Counted from the first letter of the stretch, positions 25,127 through 36,455 are shown. The stretch: 64,000 bases of DNA from Clostridiales bacterium (GCA_022773945.1 JALFNS010000010.1:1-64000); one strand, 5' to 3'. Program-made: numbers and translations. The notes: generated from the sequence alone by a model not told the origin.

Positions 25127-27748
25127 TTATCTGTTTGCAATTGCTGCCTGAGCCGCTGCCAGTCTGGCAATCGGTACTCTGAACGGCGAACAGGATACGT
25201 ACTGAAGTCCCACTCTGTGGCAGAAATCGATGGATTTAGGATCTCCGCCGTGTTCTCCGCAGATTCCCAGCTTGATGTTAGGTCTGGTTTCCTTACCCAG
25301 CTCAACACCCATCTTAACCAGCTTGCCTATTCCGGCCTGGTCCAGACTCTGGAACGGATCTTCCTCGAAGATTCCCTTATCCTTGTACTCCTTGATTATG
25401 TTTCCTGTATCGTCTCTGGAGAAGCCGAAGCCCATCTGAGTCAGGTCATTCGTACCGAAGGAGAAGAATTCAGCTTCCTCGGCAATCTCATCGGCTGTGA
25501 GAGCAGCTCTAGGAACCTCTATCATGGTACCTACCATGTATTCAAGCTTCTCGCCTTCACGCTCGAATACCTTCTCTACCGTTTCAACAACAGTCTTCTT
25601 GACGTCAGCCAGCTCCTTCTTGCTTCCTACGAGAGGAATCATGATTTCAGGAACTATGTTGTATCCCTTTTCTCTGTGAACTTCAATTGCAGCTGTCATA
25701 ATAGCCTCAGCCTGCATTCTGGCGATTTCAGGGTATGTAACGGCAAGTCTGCAGCCTCTGTGTCCCAGCATAGGGTTGAACTCGTGAAGCTCCTCAGCCT
25801 TCTTGGCCAGCTTCTCGTACGGCTTGCCGATCTGCTCAGCCAGTTCGTGAAGCTCTTCATCAGTGTGAGGAATGAACTCGTGGAGAGGCGGGTCGAGGAG
25901 TCTGATAGTTACAGGTCTCTCTTCCATAACCTCATATATTCCCTTGAAGTCGCCCTTCTGGTAAGGAAGCAGGAAGCTGAGCGCCTCTTCTCTCTCCTCA
26001 ACAGTATCTGCCATAATCATTCTTCTGATTGCCGGAATTCTCTCTTCCTCGAAGAACATGTGCTCAGTTCTGCAAAGGCCGATGCCCTCTGCTCCGAACT
26101 CAACAGCCTGTCTGGCGTCTCTAGGGTTATCAGCGTTGGTTCTTACCTTGAGCGTTCTGATTTCGTCAGCCCAGCTCATAATAGTTCCGAAGTCTCCCGA
26201 AAGTTCAGGCGGTACAGTCTTAACTTCGCCCTTGAGCACTTCGCCTGTGCCTCCGTCCAGTGAGATGTAGTCTCCCTCAACGAAGGTGTATTCTCCTATT
26301 GTAAGCTTCTTGCCCGCTTCATCAACCTTAATCTCCGAGCATCCTGATACGCAGCACTTGCCCATGCCTCTGGCAACTACAGCAGCGTGTGATGTCATAC
26401 CGCCTCTGGCAGTCAGTATACCTTCAGCCGCCACCATTCCGGCCAGATCCTCAGGTGAAGTTTCCAGTCTTACGAGAATTACCTTTTCCCCGTTGGCAGC
26501 AGCTGCTTCAGCATCTGCTGCGTTGAAGTATATCTTTCCGCAGGCTGCTCCCGGTGATGCAGGGAGTCCCTTTGTCATCTTCTCCGCCTTCTTCAGCTCA
26601 TCAGCGTCAAATGCAGGGTGGAGAAGCTGGTCTATCATAGCCGGCTCTATTCTCGTTATAGCTGTTTCCTTGTCGATAAGGCCCTCCGACTCCATGTCAA
26701 CGGCAATCTTAACTGCGGAATTGGCAGTTCTCTTACCGTTTCTGGTCTGGAGCATGAAGAGCTTGCCTCTCTCAACTGTGAACTCCATGTCCTGCATGTC
26801 CGTGTAGTGGTTCTCGAGAACGCCTGCAATCTTAACGAAGTCATCATATACCTGCGGGAATGCCTCAGCCATCTCTGCTATAGGCTGCGGTGTTCTGATT
26901 CCTGCTACTACGTCCTCACCCTGTGCGTTTACGAGGAACTCTCCGAATATAGCCTTTTCTCCGTTTACCGGTGATCTCGTAAAGGCTACGCCTGTTCCGG
27001 ATGTATCTCCCATGTTACCGAATACCATGGACTGCACATTAACTGCTGTTCCTATATCATCAGGGATCTCGTTGAGCTGTCTGTAGAGGATAGCTCTCTC
27101 TGTATTCCATGATCTGAATACAGCCTTGATTGCCTCCATGAGCTGTTCCTTAGGGTCCTGAGGGAAATCAGTTCCAATCTCTTTTCTGTAGAGTTCCTTA
27201 TAACCATCAATTACAGCCTTCAGATCGTCAACGTCAAGGTCAACGTCGAACTCAACGCCCTTGAATTCCTTTCTTCCGTCAAATATCTCATCATACTTGC
27301 TCTTGGAAATTCCCATTACAACGTCGCCGAACATCTGCATGAATCTTCTGTAGCTGTCGTATGCGAATCTAGGATTTTCGGTAAGAGCAGAAAGACCTTC
27401 TACTGTCTCATCGTTAAGTCCCAGGTTAAGAATGGTATCCATCATTCCCGGCATGGAAATCTTAGCTCCTGAACGAACGGACACGAGCAGCGGATTGGAA
27501 GCGTCACCGAATTTTTTCTCCGTAACGTTCTCCAGATCTGCCAGCTTGGCATAAATATCATCCACGATATCCTGACCGATTGTCTGGCCCTCTTCGTAAT
27601 ATCTGGTGCATGCCTCTGTAGTTACAGTGAATCCGAAAGGTACGGGAAGACCGATTTTGGTCATCTCTGCCAGGTTGGCACCCTTTCCTCCCAGAAGGTC
27701 CCTCATGTCCTTGGAGCCTTCGTTAAATGAATACACAAATTTCTTCAT
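25127..27748 (-). CDS. ppdK: Pyruvate, phosphate dikinase
   Basis: 873-residue enzyme interconverting pyruvate + ATP + Pi and PEP + AMP + PPi. N-terminal ATP-grasp with GGKGANLAEM, central phosphohistidine GGMTSHAAVVARGMGKC, and a C-terminal PEP/pyruvate barrel with the catalytic cysteine in GICGEHGGD. In anaerobes it can run glycolytically using PPi or gluconeogenically. The length matches the family. Last gene of the long operon that begins at 36630; 11 bp after glyQS. Confidence 0.97.
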   Translation of the reverse strand: MKKFVYSFNEGSKDMRDLLGGKGANLAEMTKIGLPVPFGFTVTTEACTRYYEEGQTIGQDIVDDIYAKLADLENVTEKKFGDASNPLLVSVRSGAKISMPGMMDTILNLGLNDETVEGLSALTENPRFAYDSYRRFMQMFGDVVMGISKSKYDEIFDGRKEFKGVEFDVDLDVDDLKAVIDGYKELYRKEIGTDFPQDPKEQLMEAIKAVFRSWNTERAILYRQLNEIPDDIGTAVNVQSMVFGNMGDTSGTGVAFTRSPVNGEKAIFGEFLVNAQGEDVVAGIRTPQPIAEMAEAFPQVYDDFVKIAGVLENHYTDMQDMEFTVERGKLFMLQTRNGKRTANSAVKIAVDMESEGLIDKETAITRIEPAMIDQLLHPAFDADELKKAEKMTKGLPASPGAACGKIYFNAADAEAAAANGEKVILVRLETSPEDLAGMVAAEGILTARGGMTSHAAVVARGMGKCCVSGCSEIKVDEAGKKLTIGEYTFVEGDYISLDGGTGEVLKGEVKTVPPELSGDFGTIMSWADEIRTLKVRTNADNPRDARQAVEFGAEGIGLCRTEHMFFEEERIPAIRRMIMADTVEEREEALSFLLPYQKGDFKGIYEVMEERPVTIRLLDPPLHEFIPHTDEELHELAEQIGKPYEKLAKKAEELHEFNPMLGHRGCRLAVTYPEIARMQAEAIMTAAIEVHREKGYNIVPEIMIPLVGSKKELADVKKTVVETVEKVFEREGEKLEYMVGTMIEVPRAALTADEIAEEAEFFSFGTNDLTQMGFGFSRDDTGNIIKEYKDKGIFEEDPFQSLDQAGIGKLVKMGVELGKETRPNIKLGICGEHGGDPKSIDFCHRVGLQYVSCSPFRVPIARLAAAQAAIANR

Positions 27749-27759
27749 CTTTCTCTCCT

Positions 27760-29160
27760 TTAAAATACAAGTCTTTCTTCTATGTAACTTCTTATCTTAT
27801 CTATGGAAATTCTTACCTGTTCCATCGAGTCTCTGTCTCTGACAGTCACGCATCCGTCTTCAGCCGTATCGAAATCAACACATATGCAGAACGGTGTTCC
27901 TATCTCATCCTCTCTTCTGTACCTCTTGCCTATGGATCCGGCAGCGTCGTAATCCACTCTGAAGTACTTCTGCAGTTCTTCATATACAGGCATTGCCTGC
28001 TCCTCAAGCTTCTTGCTGAGAGGGAGCACGGCAGCCTTGAACGGTGCCAGTGCCGGATGGAGTCTGAGAACCTTTCTCACATCCTCCTTGCCCTTGGCAT
28101 CTGTCAGCACTTCCTCGTCATAGGCATCTGTGAGGAAGGCCAGAAGCATTCTCTCAACACCTACAGAAGGTTCTATGCAGTAAGGCACATACTTCTCATT
28201 GGTTTCAGGATCCAGATAGCTCATGTCCTGACCCGAATGATTCTGATGAGCCATAAGGTCAAAGTCTGTTCTGGATGCAACACCCCACAGTTCGCCCCAT
28301 CCGAACGGGAAGAGGTATTCTATATCCGTGGTGGCGTTACTGTAGTGTGAGAGCTCCTCCTTCTCGTGATCTCTCAATCTTACATTTTCCTTCTTTATGC
28401 CCAGTGACAGGAGGAAATTGTAGCAGTAGTTCTTCCAGTAGTCGAACCACTCCAGCTCCGTTCCCGGCTTGCAGAAGAACTCAAGCTCCATCTGCTCGAA
28501 CTCTCTCGTTCTGAAGATAAAGTTTCCTGGAGTAATCTCATTTCTGAAGGATTTTCCCACCTGAGCTATTCCGAAAGGAATTTTCTTCCTGGCAGTTCTC
28601 TGCACGTTCTTGAAGTTAACGAATATGCCCTGAGCCGTTTCAGGTCTGAGATAAATTTCGGCTCCGGATCCTTCCGTTACTCCCTGGAAGGTTTTGAACA
28701 TCAGATTGAACTGTCTGATTCCCGTGAAATCCGCCTTGCCGCAATCAGGACACACTATGCCTTTCTCTGCGATGAATTCCTCGAGCTTCTCGTTTGACCA
28801 TCCGTCCACCTGAACGTCGGTAATACCGTTTTCCTTGAGATATCCTTCAATAAGATGATCGGCTCTGAACCTTGACTTGCAGGCTTTGCAGTCAATGAGG
28901 GGATCCGAAAACCCTCCCACGTGTCCCGATGCCACCCATGTTTCGGGATTCATAAGAATCGCCGCATCGAGACCTACATTGTACTTTGATTCCTGAACGA
29001 ACTTCCGTCTCCAGGCATCCTTAACATTGTTCTTGAGCTCAACGCCCAGCGGACCGTAGTCCCAGGTATTGGCCAGACCGCCGTATATCTCCGAACCCGG
29101 AAATATGAAACCGCGATTCTTAGCCAGAGCCGTAATTTTCTCCATCGTGACTTCTGTCAT
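27760..29160 (-). CDS. glyQS: Glycyl-tRNA synthetase, single-chain dimeric type
   Basis: 466-residue class II synthetase of the alpha2 type. Visible are the N-terminal [13 protein letters not shown], the metal-binding-like [12 protein letters not shown] and CPDCGKADF cysteine pairs, motif 2 FRNEITPG and motif 3 [12 protein letters not shown], then an anticodon-binding domain. I start at 29160 (MTEVTME), one base after the stop of the preceding gene. No T-box precedes it; it is embedded between the DUF4342 gene and ppdK. Confidence 0.96.
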   Translation of the reverse strand: MTEVTMEKITALAKNRGFIFPGSEIYGGLANTWDYGPLGVELKNNVKDAWRRKFVQESKYNVGLDAAILMNPETWVASGHVGGFSDPLIDCKACKSRFRADHLIEGYLKENGITDVQVDGWSNEKLEEFIAEKGIVCPDCGKADFTGIRQFNLMFKTFQGVTEGSGAEIYLRPETAQGIFVNFKNVQRTARKKIPFGIAQVGKSFRNEITPGNFIFRTREFEQMELEFFCKPGTELEWFDYWKNYCYNFLLSLGIKKENVRLRDHEKEELSHYSNATTDIEYLFPFGWGELWGVASRTDFDLMAHQNHSGQDMSYLDPETNEKYVPYCIEPSVGVERMLLAFLTDAYDEEVLTDAKGKEDVRKVLRLHPALAPFKAAVLPLSKKLEEQAMPVYEELQKYFRVDYDAAGSIGKRYRREDEIGTPFCICVDFDTAEDGCVTVRDRDSMEQVRISIDKIRSYIEERLVF

Positions 29161-29161
29161 T

Positions 29162-29986
29162 TTACTTTTCGTCTTCCTCCGCCTTTTCTTCTGGTTCAAC
29201 TTCAACTTCAACTTCTATATTTTCTTCCTCTTCGAGGATTTCCTCGGCCAGGTCACTCATATCGATGTCGCTCACGTCAGGACGAACCTTCTCAACGACT
29301 TCCTCCGCCTTGTTCTTTATGGCTTCCGCAGTCTCGCTCACAACTTCCTTGGCCTTGCCTACGATCTCCGCATCAGAGGCTTTATCCTTAATTATCTCAA
29401 CCTTGTCTCTCGCCTTGTCGGCAAGCTCACTGTCCTTGGCCTTGTTTATGTATTCCTTGCCTTTATTGACAGCCTTTTCCAGCGCGTCGCTGTCCTTGGC
29501 CTTCTCATAGTATTTGATGCTTGTATTCTTGATGCTTTCTGCCGCATCATTACCCTTCTCAACCGCTGTCTGGATAGTATCGCTCACTGCATCGCTCACA
29601 TCGATTATAGTTCCGTCATCCTTCACAACTTCTACAGTGCATTTGAATCCGAATGCAGCCACTATAGCCACTACAGATGCCAGCGGCGCTATGCATATTC
29701 CCACGATTCCCGCATTTACCGGAACATTGAGTATGAGCTCTGAATCACGCTTCACATGTATTTTTGATACATTTCCCTTCTTGATAAGGTTCTTCAGGCT
29801 TGAGAAGAGCGCCTGACCCTTTTCTCCGAACCCTCTGCCTTTTGACCCGGCATTCACAGTCTCCTCTATGGCTATGATGGCATCGACAACACTGCCGTCC
29901 GCCTCTTCAAGAGCCTTCTTAGCCTCAGCATAGGTCACTCCGGTTCTGTCTTTAACCAGTTCAATCTTTTCTAAAGTGATTTCCAT
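29162..29986 (-). CDS. DUF4342 (UBA-like) protein with helical repeat tail
   Basis: 274 residues. The first 80 form a DUF4342/UBA-like module: [26 protein letters not shown] with a second segment containing a hydrophobic [22 protein letters not shown] stretch that could be a membrane hairpin. From about 130 to 235 the chain is a lysine/alanine/aspartate-rich series of amphipathic helices, LEA/apolipoprotein-like, followed by a Glu/Val-rich acidic end. Strong AAAGGAGG site before the ATG at 29986. Sits between recO and glyQS; no known function. Confidence 0.8.
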   Translation of the reverse strand: MEITLEKIELVKDRTGVTYAEAKKALEEADGSVVDAIIAIEETVNAGSKGRGFGEKGQALFSSLKNLIKKGNVSKIHVKRDSELILNVPVNAGIVGICIAPLASVVAIVAAFGFKCTVEVVKDDGTIIDVSDAVSDTIQTAVEKGNDAAESIKNTSIKYYEKAKDSDALEKAVNKGKEYINKAKDSELADKARDKVEIIKDKASDAEIVGKAKEVVSETAEAIKNKAEEVVEKVRPDVSDIDMSDLAEEILEEEENIEVEVEVEPEEKAEEDEK

Positions 29987-30006
29987 AGGGCTACCTCCTT
30001 TTAGCA

Positions 30007-30753
30007 TCATATAAGCTTCTCACTTTTAATATTGGAAGCATTCAGATGGTATTCCGAATACTCTCTTATTATCTTCTGCAGCTCCAACCCCGTTTTCTCG
30101 TTTAAAGCTATATTCTCCAGTTTTTTTAATGGATTTGCCGCAAAGTACTTTAATATATTGATTATATCAAATTTAACATGGTGAATCAATGAATTGATTT
30201 CTTTTGCACATTCCGGGCAGACCATTCCTCCCGTTTCCGTGCTGAAACCCCATCTGTCCACGGGATTCTCCTCCCCGGGAGGACACCCGCAGGCTGCACA
30301 TCTGTCAAGGCTGGGAAACACCCCCGCCTCCACAAGGACCTTTGTCTGATATGCCAGAACCAGAGTTCCTATGCCTCTGTCTCTCTTCTCAAGTTCCCTG
30401 AAAAAATCCAGCAGAAGTGAGAATATGCCCTGTGCCGGCAGCTCCTCCGGCAGAATCTTCTCTGTGAATTCCAGCACATAGGCTCCGTACATGTATTTGT
30501 CGACATCCTCGCCTATGGCATAGTGACTCCTTATAACCTCCGCCGAGTCAAGATTGTACATGTCCCTGTTTTTGAACAGTCTGTACCTTCCCAGCGTGAA
30601 GGGCTGGAGAGCCAGAGTGCTCCTTCGTCCTCTGTCGTTGAGGCCGGTTCCCGCACTTATCTTGCCTTTATCACGCGTGAAGAGGTGAATTATCTTCCTG
30701 CCGTATGAAGTTTTAACCTGTTTGAGAACAATTCCCTCTGTTTCAATCCTCAT
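30007..30753 (-). CDS. recO: DNA repair protein RecO
   Basis: 248 residues: N-terminal OB fold with TEGIVLKQVKTSYGRKI, then a helical domain with a four-cysteine zinc site (CAACG...CPEC, about residues 150-180). Loads RecA with RecR at gaps and ends. Its start codon shares one base with the era stop (TAATG), the usual Firmicutes order era-recO. Confidence 0.95.
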   Translation of the reverse strand: MRIETEGIVLKQVKTSYGRKIIHLFTRDKGKISAGTGLNDRGRRSTLALQPFTLGRYRLFKNRDMYNLDSAEVIRSHYAIGEDVDKYMYGAYVLEFTEKILPEELPAQGIFSLLLDFFRELEKRDRGIGTLVLAYQTKVLVEAGVFPSLDRCAACGCPPGEENPVDRWGFSTETGGMVCPECAKEINSLIHHVKFDIINILKYFAANPLKKLENIALNEKTGLELQKIIREYSEYHLNASNIKSEKLI

Positions 30754-31631
30754 TACTCTTTGTAACCGAAATTACTGAGCGCTATATCGCTGTCTCTCCA
30801 GTTTTCTCTCACCTTGACCCAGGTCTGCAGGAATACTCTCGTTCCCACAAGAGCTTCGATTTCCTCTCTCGCACTCTTGCCTATTCCCTTCAGCTTCCTG
30901 CCACCCTTGCCTATTATCATTCCCTTGTGGGACTTCTTCTCACAGTAGATTACCGCGGAAATTCTGGTTACATTCTCCTCCTCAACGTACTCTTCTATCT
31001 CAACGGCCACTCCGTGAGGAACTTCGTCTCTCAGATAGAGGAGAATTTTCTCTCTGATAATCTCACTGACTATAAATCTGAGCGGATTCTCAGTGACGAT
31101 GTCCGGAGGGAAGTACATAGGACCTTCCTCCATAAACTCCGCACATGTCGATATGACGCGGTCAATATTGACGCCTTCCGTAGCCGATGTTCCCAGTATC
31201 TCCCTGAACATGCCCGTCTCGTCATATTCCTCGTATATTGAACGGAACTCATCCGGGCTCATTGTGTCGGTTTTGTTTATTACCAGCACCACAGGTGTCT
31301 CCACCTTTTTCAGCATTTCCAGTATGTATCTGTCCCCGGGGCCTTTGCTCATTGAACCGTCCACGATGAAGAGAATCAGATCCACATCATCGAAAGTGCC
31401 CGTGGCCATTTCCGTCATATACTCTCCCAGCTTGTTTCTCGGCTTGTGGATTCCCGGAGTGTCCACGAATATCATCTGGAGCTCATCCTCCGTGTATATT
31501 CCGCGTATTGTATTTCTCGTCGTCTGAGGCTTGTCGGTGGTTATAGCCACCTTCTCACCCAGAACAGCATTCATTAACGTGGACTTGCCCACATTCGGGC
31601 GGCCCACTATGGCGATAAATCCTGATTTCAT
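30753..31631 (-). CDS. era: GTPase Era
   Basis: 292 residues. G1 GRPNVGKST at residue 9, G3 DTPGIHKPRN, G4 NKTD, and a C-terminal KH domain with GMIIGKGGRKLKGIG that binds the 3' end of 16S rRNA. Needed for 30S maturation. Overlaps ybeY by 4 bp and recO by 1 bp. Confidence 0.97.
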   Translation of the reverse strand: MKSGFIAIVGRPNVGKSTLMNAVLGEKVAITTDKPQTTRNTIRGIYTEDELQMIFVDTPGIHKPRNKLGEYMTEMATGTFDDVDLILFIVDGSMSKGPGDRYILEMLKKVETPVVLVINKTDTMSPDEFRSIYEEYDETGMFREILGTSATEGVNIDRVISTCAEFMEEGPMYFPPDIVTENPLRFIVSEIIREKILLYLRDEVPHGVAVEIEEYVEEENVTRISAVIYCEKKSHKGMIIGKGGRKLKGIGKSAREEIEALVGTRVFLQTWVKVRENWRDSDIALSNFGYKE

Positions 31632-32080
31632 CTCCTTATTTCCATTTCCTCCATGACTTTTTCTTCAGCACTGCGCATGACGCGCCTGTCCTCATCCTCA
31701 ATATGGTCATAACCCAGAAGGTGAAGCATGCTGTGCGTGAAGAGGTAGACAGTCTCCCTCTCTCTCGAATGTCCGAATTCCTGCGCCTGACTCTCCACCT
31801 TGTCCATACATATCACCACATCACCCAGAAGATAGGGAGCGGCATCGTCTATATCCTCCGGATCCTCGTACATGGGAAAAGACAGAACATCCGTGACCTT
31901 GTCCACACCTCTGTACTGACCGTTAAGCTCCTTTATCTCCTTAGGTCCCACGAAGCTGAGGCTTATCTCCGCCTTATCGCTGTCAAGCTCTTCGCCTTCC
32001 AGACAGAGACGGGCGGCCGCCTTCAGCAGCTCCATGAGCTCATGGGAAACAGGGACATCCTCGTTCATGTATATATTCAT
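31628..32080 (-). CDS. ybeY: Endoribonuclease/rRNA maturation factor YbeY
   Basis: 150 residues ending in the metalloprotein signature [20 protein letters not shown] (His-x3-His-x5-His), preceded by [11 protein letters not shown]. Acts in 16S rRNA 3'-end processing and ribosome quality control. Four-base overlaps with phoH and era indicate tight coupling. Confidence 0.96.
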   Translation of the reverse strand: MNIYMNEDVPVSHELMELLKAAARLCLEGEELDSDKAEISLSFVGPKEIKELNGQYRGVDKVTDVLSFPMYEDPEDIDDAAPYLLGDVVICMDKVESQAQEFGHSRERETVYLFTHSMLHLLGYDHIEDEDRRVMRSAEEKVMEEMEIRR

Positions 32081-33066
32081 TCCTTATCCTCCACAGGCGG
32101 ATGTGCCTTGTAATAATCATCGTAGGCGCTGATAACCTTCTTCACAAGTCTGTGTCGCACCACGTCCACATCCTTCAGTTTGCAGAATCCGATTTCATCC
32201 ACTCTTCCGAGCACGCGTTCAGCTTCAATAAGGCCGGACCGCTTGCCGCGAGGCAGATCTATCTGAGTCACGTCTCCCGTAACTACAACCTTGGAGCCGA
32301 ATCCCATTCTCGTCAGAAACATCTTCATCTGCTCGGGTGTCGTATTCTGGGCTTCGTCCAGAATTATGAAGGAGTTGTCCAGTGTGCGCCCTCTCATGTA
32401 TGCCAGAGGGACCACCTCTATGGTCTCCTTCTCCTTGAGACGAACCGCGCTCTCCCTGCCCAGAACATCGTAGAGTGCGTCATAGAGAGGTCTCAGGTAA
32501 GGATCCACCTTCTCCTGAAGATCTCCCGGCAGGAATCCCAGACGCTCGCCCGCTTCAACAGCGGGGCGTGCCAGTATTATCTTCTTGACCTCACGGTTTT
32601 TGAGGGCATTCACAGCCATGGCGACGGCAATATATGTTTTGCCCGTTCCCGCCGGACCTATGCCGAACACTATTTCTTTATCTCTTATCGCCTGCACATA
32701 TTTTCTCTGTCCCAGAGTCTTGGCCTTAAGCGGCTTGCCCTCATGGGTGAAGCATATGAGATCCCGGCCTCCCGACCCTTCGGTCTGCTCCTTGTAGGAA
32801 ACGCCGTTTTCCTTGAGATCCGTAATATATCCTATCTTCTGATCGTCCAATTTCTCTCCTTTACCGAGCACATACATCATCTCATCAATTATGGACTCCG
32901 CCTCCGTGGCTCTGTCTCCCTTGAGTACCAGTCCGTTGTCTCTCTGTATTATATCAACGTTCAGTGACTCCTCGATACGCCTGAGGTTTTTGTCCATCGT
33001 CCCGAAAAGCTCCTGTCTGTCGATTTCGGGAGCCACCTCCATCTCTCTCAGTTTACTGCTGCTCAT
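32077..33066 (-). CDS. phoH: PhoH family ATPase
   Basis: 329 residues: N-terminal KH-like part (about 1-105), then a helicase-like P-loop domain with [18 protein letters not shown] and Walker [10 protein letters not shown]. Position before ybeY is conserved in bacteria and supports a role in RNA/ribosome metabolism. The start is less certain: the first ATG at 33066 overlaps the upstream gene by 14 bp and its ribosome site is distant; ATGs at 33042 or 32997 are alternatives. Confidence 0.93.
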   Translation of the reverse strand: MSSSKLREMEVAPEIDRQELFGTMDKNLRRIEESLNVDIIQRDNGLVLKGDRATEAESIIDEMMYVLGKGEKLDDQKIGYITDLKENGVSYKEQTEGSGGRDLICFTHEGKPLKAKTLGQRKYVQAIRDKEIVFGIGPAGTGKTYIAVAMAVNALKNREVKKIILARPAVEAGERLGFLPGDLQEKVDPYLRPLYDALYDVLGRESAVRLKEKETIEVVPLAYMRGRTLDNSFIILDEAQNTTPEQMKMFLTRMGFGSKVVVTGDVTQIDLPRGKRSGLIEAERVLGRVDEIGFCKLKDVDVVRHRLVKKVISAYDDYYKAHPPVEDKE

Positions 33067-34633
33067 TATACTTGTCTATTATCCTCTCTGCGACGCGGAT
33101 TCCGTCCACCGCCGCCGACATTATGCCTCCCGCGTATCCCGGACCCTCTCCGGCCGGATATATGCCGCTGACCGAGGCTTCCATATTCTCATTTCTGCAT
33201 ATTCTCACAGGTGACGAGCTTCTGCTCTCTACAGCCTGAAGGAGACTGTCATCCCTGTCGAATCCCTCCAGCTTTCTCCCCAGATGAGGCATTGCTTCCA
33301 GTATCGCCTCCGTGGCGAAACCCGGCAGACTCATTCTCACCGGATTGTCATCTGTATCGTCCCGGAATTCTCCGTAGGTGGACTCTCCGCCTGTCGCAAA
33401 GGCCAGAGCCTCATACTTCCTCTGGAATTCTATTCCCGCCAGGGGATCGTCGCTTCCGAAATCCTCACATCTCACATCCACCAGAAGTCCGCTGTTGGCG
33501 TATCCGCTGTCCCTTCTGCTGTTGCTCATACCGTTTGTGACACGTCCACCCGGCTCTGTGGAGGCATCGATAACCTCTCCTCCCGGGCACATGCAGAATG
33601 TGTACACGCCTCTACCGTTCTCACATCGGTGATTCAGCTTGTAGTCCGCCGCGCCCAGATACTTCGCCAGTTCTGCATCGCCGTACTGGGCTCTGTTAAT
33701 CATATCCTGGGAATGCGTGATTCTCACTCCTATCGAGAACGGCTTCTGCTCCATTTCTATGCCTTTGTCCTTCAGCATGTGAAAGGTGTCTCTGGCGCTG
33801 TGACCCACGGCCAGTATCAGCTCTTCAGTCTCCATTCTCTCGCTGCACCCTGTCAGATTGTCCCTCACAAGGATACCCGTCAGTCTGCCCTCGCTGATAA
33901 ACAGGTCATCCAGTCTCCTTGAGAAAAGTATCTCTCCGCCCAGCTCTTCGACACGCATCCTTATGTTTTTAACTATCTCCCTGAGCCGGTCCGTTCCCAC
34001 ATGCGGCTTGTTTTTATATGCTATTTTCTCGTCGGCTCCGGCCCTAATCAATTCCTCAGTAACCTTGAGCTTCCTGATATCTCTCGTTCCCGTAGTCAGT
34101 TTACCGTCAGAAAACGTTCCTGCCCCTCCTTCTCCGAACTGAACGTTTGATTCCGGATTCAGCCTGCCGCCCTGCCAGAAGCTTCGTACATCCTCCACTC
34201 TCTCATCGACGGCTTTGCCTCTCTCCAGTACAATCGGCCTGAGTCCGGCCTCCGCCAGTATGAGCGCCGCGAACATACCGCAGGGACCGAAACCTGCTAT
34301 GACAGGCCTTCCGCCCTTCTTACCCTTCAAGGACTCAACAGGCCTGTACTTCCTGACTGATGCCTCAGGCAGAGGAAGCCTGTCTGCATCGGAGTTTTTC
34401 CCTCTGCAGGCGAATTCAACCGTGTATACAACCTTCACGTCAGGCTTCTTTCGCGCGTCCACCGACTCTTTTATTATCCTGATATCCTCGGCGTGATAGT
34501 CTCCGTGAATACCCTTCCGTGCGAGAGCCCGTCCGAGCTCCCGGTCAACAGCCGTCTCGAGCGGTTTCATGCCCGCCGGTCCCGACACTATCTCCTGCGG
34601 ATTGAGTTTTATCTGTTCCAGTCTGTATCTCAT
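33053..34633 (-). CDS. FAD-dependent dehydrogenase, YhcW/NAD(FAD)-utilising type
   Basis: 526 residues. A 95-residue N-terminal domain precedes the Rossmann motif [17 protein letters not shown], then a long insertion with [19 protein letters not shown] and a C-terminal FAD segment [22 protein letters not shown]. This whole architecture is common in Firmicutes but the reaction is unknown. Start at 34633 gives a 4-bp ATGA overlap with the preceding flavoprotein gene; longer readings lack a ribosome site. Two flavoproteins in a row may act together. Confidence 0.87.
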   Translation of the reverse strand: MRYRLEQIKLNPQEIVSGPAGMKPLETAVDRELGRALARKGIHGDYHAEDIRIIKESVDARKKPDVKVVYTVEFACRGKNSDADRLPLPEASVRKYRPVESLKGKKGGRPVIAGFGPCGMFAALILAEAGLRPIVLERGKAVDERVEDVRSFWQGGRLNPESNVQFGEGGAGTFSDGKLTTGTRDIRKLKVTEELIRAGADEKIAYKNKPHVGTDRLREIVKNIRMRVEELGGEILFSRRLDDLFISEGRLTGILVRDNLTGCSERMETEELILAVGHSARDTFHMLKDKGIEMEQKPFSIGVRITHSQDMINRAQYGDAELAKYLGAADYKLNHRCENGRGVYTFCMCPGGEVIDASTEPGGRVTNGMSNSRRDSGYANSGLLVDVRCEDFGSDDPLAGIEFQRKYEALAFATGGESTYGEFRDDTDDNPVRMSLPGFATEAILEAMPHLGRKLEGFDRDDSLLQAVESRSSSPVRICRNENMEASVSGIYPAGEGPGYAGGIMSAAVDGIRVAERIIDKYNEQQ

Positions 34634-35742
34634 AATAGAATTAAGTCTTCGTTTATGGCCTTTGCGGCTCTGATTCCCGTCTCCCATGCATTCTGCAGAT
34701 TGTAGCCGCCGCATGGTCCCTGTATATCCAGTATTTCTCCGGCCAGGTAGAATCCCGGCACCAGCTTCGATTCCATGGTGCTCATGCTGACATCATCCGT
34801 GCTGACGCCTCCGCCGGTGCACTGGGCCTCCTTCCAGCCCCGCACTCCGCTCACGGCGAAGAGCAGATTCTTTATGTTCATTCCCTCTGTCAGCTCCGCC
34901 AGCTCCGCTGTCAGTATGCCGAAGGAGCTCTCCCTTGATGACACCTCCGATTCAGAGAAATCCGGCGCCAGATCCACGGCAATTTCATATCTGGACATGG
35001 CATCTCTGAAATTTTCTCCGGCTTCTGTTCTTATATACGGAGTCAGATTGAATACGCATATTCCCGACAGACCGTATCCGGTAAACTGGAGTTCACCTGT
35101 TTCACAGGCATCCGTCACAGGCATGCCGTCCCTGAGGAGCTTAACAGCAGCTTTTGCTCTGATTCCCTTTACGGACGCGAAATCGAATTTCTCGCCTCGA
35201 CGGTTCTTCTCACTACACTCGACGCCGCATAAAATCGGGTAAAGCTTTCCCACCTTGTGACCCAGCGCCGCGGCCATGGAATAACCGTCTCCCGTCGTGC
35301 CGTAGCACGGGCCCGCCTTGCCTCCGGCGGCCAGTATAACCCTGCCGGCTTCAAGCGTCGCGCCTCCGGAACACTCCACCGTGAAATGATTTCCTGAGGG
35401 GATTACAGCCTCTGCCGCGGTTTCGAAATAAAAATCCGCTTTATCCGATATGCCCCTCTCCAGTATCCCGACTACATCGGAAGCCCGCTGGGAATAAGGG
35501 TAGTAGCGTCCCTCCCCGTCCATGAACATCTTCAGTCCGAGAGATTCAAAAAAATCCATGGTCAGCTGTTTATCCTCGCAGGCATCATTAGTCATATTAC
35601 AACGACCTCCTCCTGTAGCGAGAATCTTGCGTCCAGGGATTCTGTTCTTCTCGATAATGCATACACTGAGAGCATCGTCGAGAGAAGCTGCCGCGGCAAG
35701 ACCCGCAGCGCCTCCTCCTATTATACAAACATCGTATCTCAT
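34630..35742 (-). CDS. BaiN/HI0933-family flavoprotein
   Basis: 370-residue NAD(P)/FAD-dependent oxidoreductase. GGGAAGLAAAASLDD at the N-terminus, the family hallmark ATGGGRCNMTN near residue 42, and C-terminal GEILDIQGPCGGYNLQNAW. Some relatives (BaiN) reduce bile-acid intermediates, but most members have no known substrate, so I do not transfer that role. It is shorter than the usual 400 or so residues. Four-base overlaps on both sides. Confidence 0.88.
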   Translation of the reverse strand: MRYDVCIIGGGAAGLAAAASLDDALSVCIIEKNRIPGRKILATGGGRCNMTNDACEDKQLTMDFFESLGLKMFMDGEGRYYPYSQRASDVVGILERGISDKADFYFETAAEAVIPSGNHFTVECSGGATLEAGRVILAAGGKAGPCYGTTGDGYSMAAALGHKVGKLYPILCGVECSEKNRRGEKFDFASVKGIRAKAAVKLLRDGMPVTDACETGELQFTGYGLSGICVFNLTPYIRTEAGENFRDAMSRYEIAVDLAPDFSESEVSSRESSFGILTAELAELTEGMNIKNLLFAVSGVRGWKEAQCTGGGVSTDDVSMSTMESKLVPGFYLAGEILDIQGPCGGYNLQNAWETGIRAAKAINEDLILL

Positions 35743-36455
35743 CTGTTCTTTCTGCCCGGTGAGCTCATATCCTCAACAGCAACGGTCTCGATAAATTCCT
35801 TCTCCTTGTCCTCGACCATTCTGTTGATAAGTCTCTCCTTGACCGCCTCACGGCTTTCGTCCACTTCATCGTTGATGGCAACACCCGGTGTTCTGAAGTC
35901 GCCCTTCCTGTATATCTTGACGTAGGTGCTTCTCTTGTGAGGCATGTTGATTCCCAGCTCCAGAGAATTGATGCCCTGCACTATCATGAATGCACCCAGA
36001 ATTACCATCAGCGGCAGCCATGAAAGGAACGGGTTGATGAACCCGACAATGCCCACAACGGTAGTCACGATGCCTGTTATGAACGCACCTCTGAAATTGA
36101 CAGGTTTTTTCTCTCTGTTTATATGGGTTGAAGCTTCAATACGAAGTATTCCCGACACGAGCACCCACATTCCGAAGACCATAGGTATAGCCGAGTCAAC
36201 CACAAGCTGGTTGAAGAGAACCATCACACCCAGAAGAAGAGTGATGACAGCATCGGTAAAAACCCATCCGTTGTTGTCGCCCCTGTTGTATGTTCCTCTC
36301 TCCACAAAATAGGAAATTGTATGTATAAGCCCGCATACCATCATCACAGTGCCCACTATGAAAGCCATTGTGAGGAATGTCTGCCCTCTGTTGATGAAGC
36401 AGAACACACCTGTGGCCACCATGAGAATACCGCTGGCAATAGTAAGACCTCTCAT
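35739..36455 (-). CDS. HdeD/DUF308-family membrane protein
   Basis: 238 residues, six predicted helices in three similar pairs with the DUF308 pattern (GILMVATGVFCFINRGQTFL, GIVTTVVGIVGFINPFLSW). A cytoplasmic charged tail of about 55 residues follows. HdeD of E. coli contributes to acid resistance; here the role is open. Starts with GGGAGG 19 bp after the 51-residue peptide gene and overlaps the flavoprotein gene by 4 bp. Confidence 0.87.
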   Translation of the reverse strand: MRGLTIASGILMVATGVFCFINRGQTFLTMAFIVGTVMMVCGLIHTISYFVERGTYNRGDNNGWVFTDAVITLLLGVMVLFNQLVVDSAIPMVFGMWVLVSGILRIEASTHINREKKPVNFRGAFITGIVTTVVGIVGFINPFLSWLPLMVILGAFMIVQGINSLELGINMPHKRSTYVKIYRKGDFRTPGVAINDEVDESREAVKERLINRMVEDKEKEFIETVAVEDMSSPGRKNR

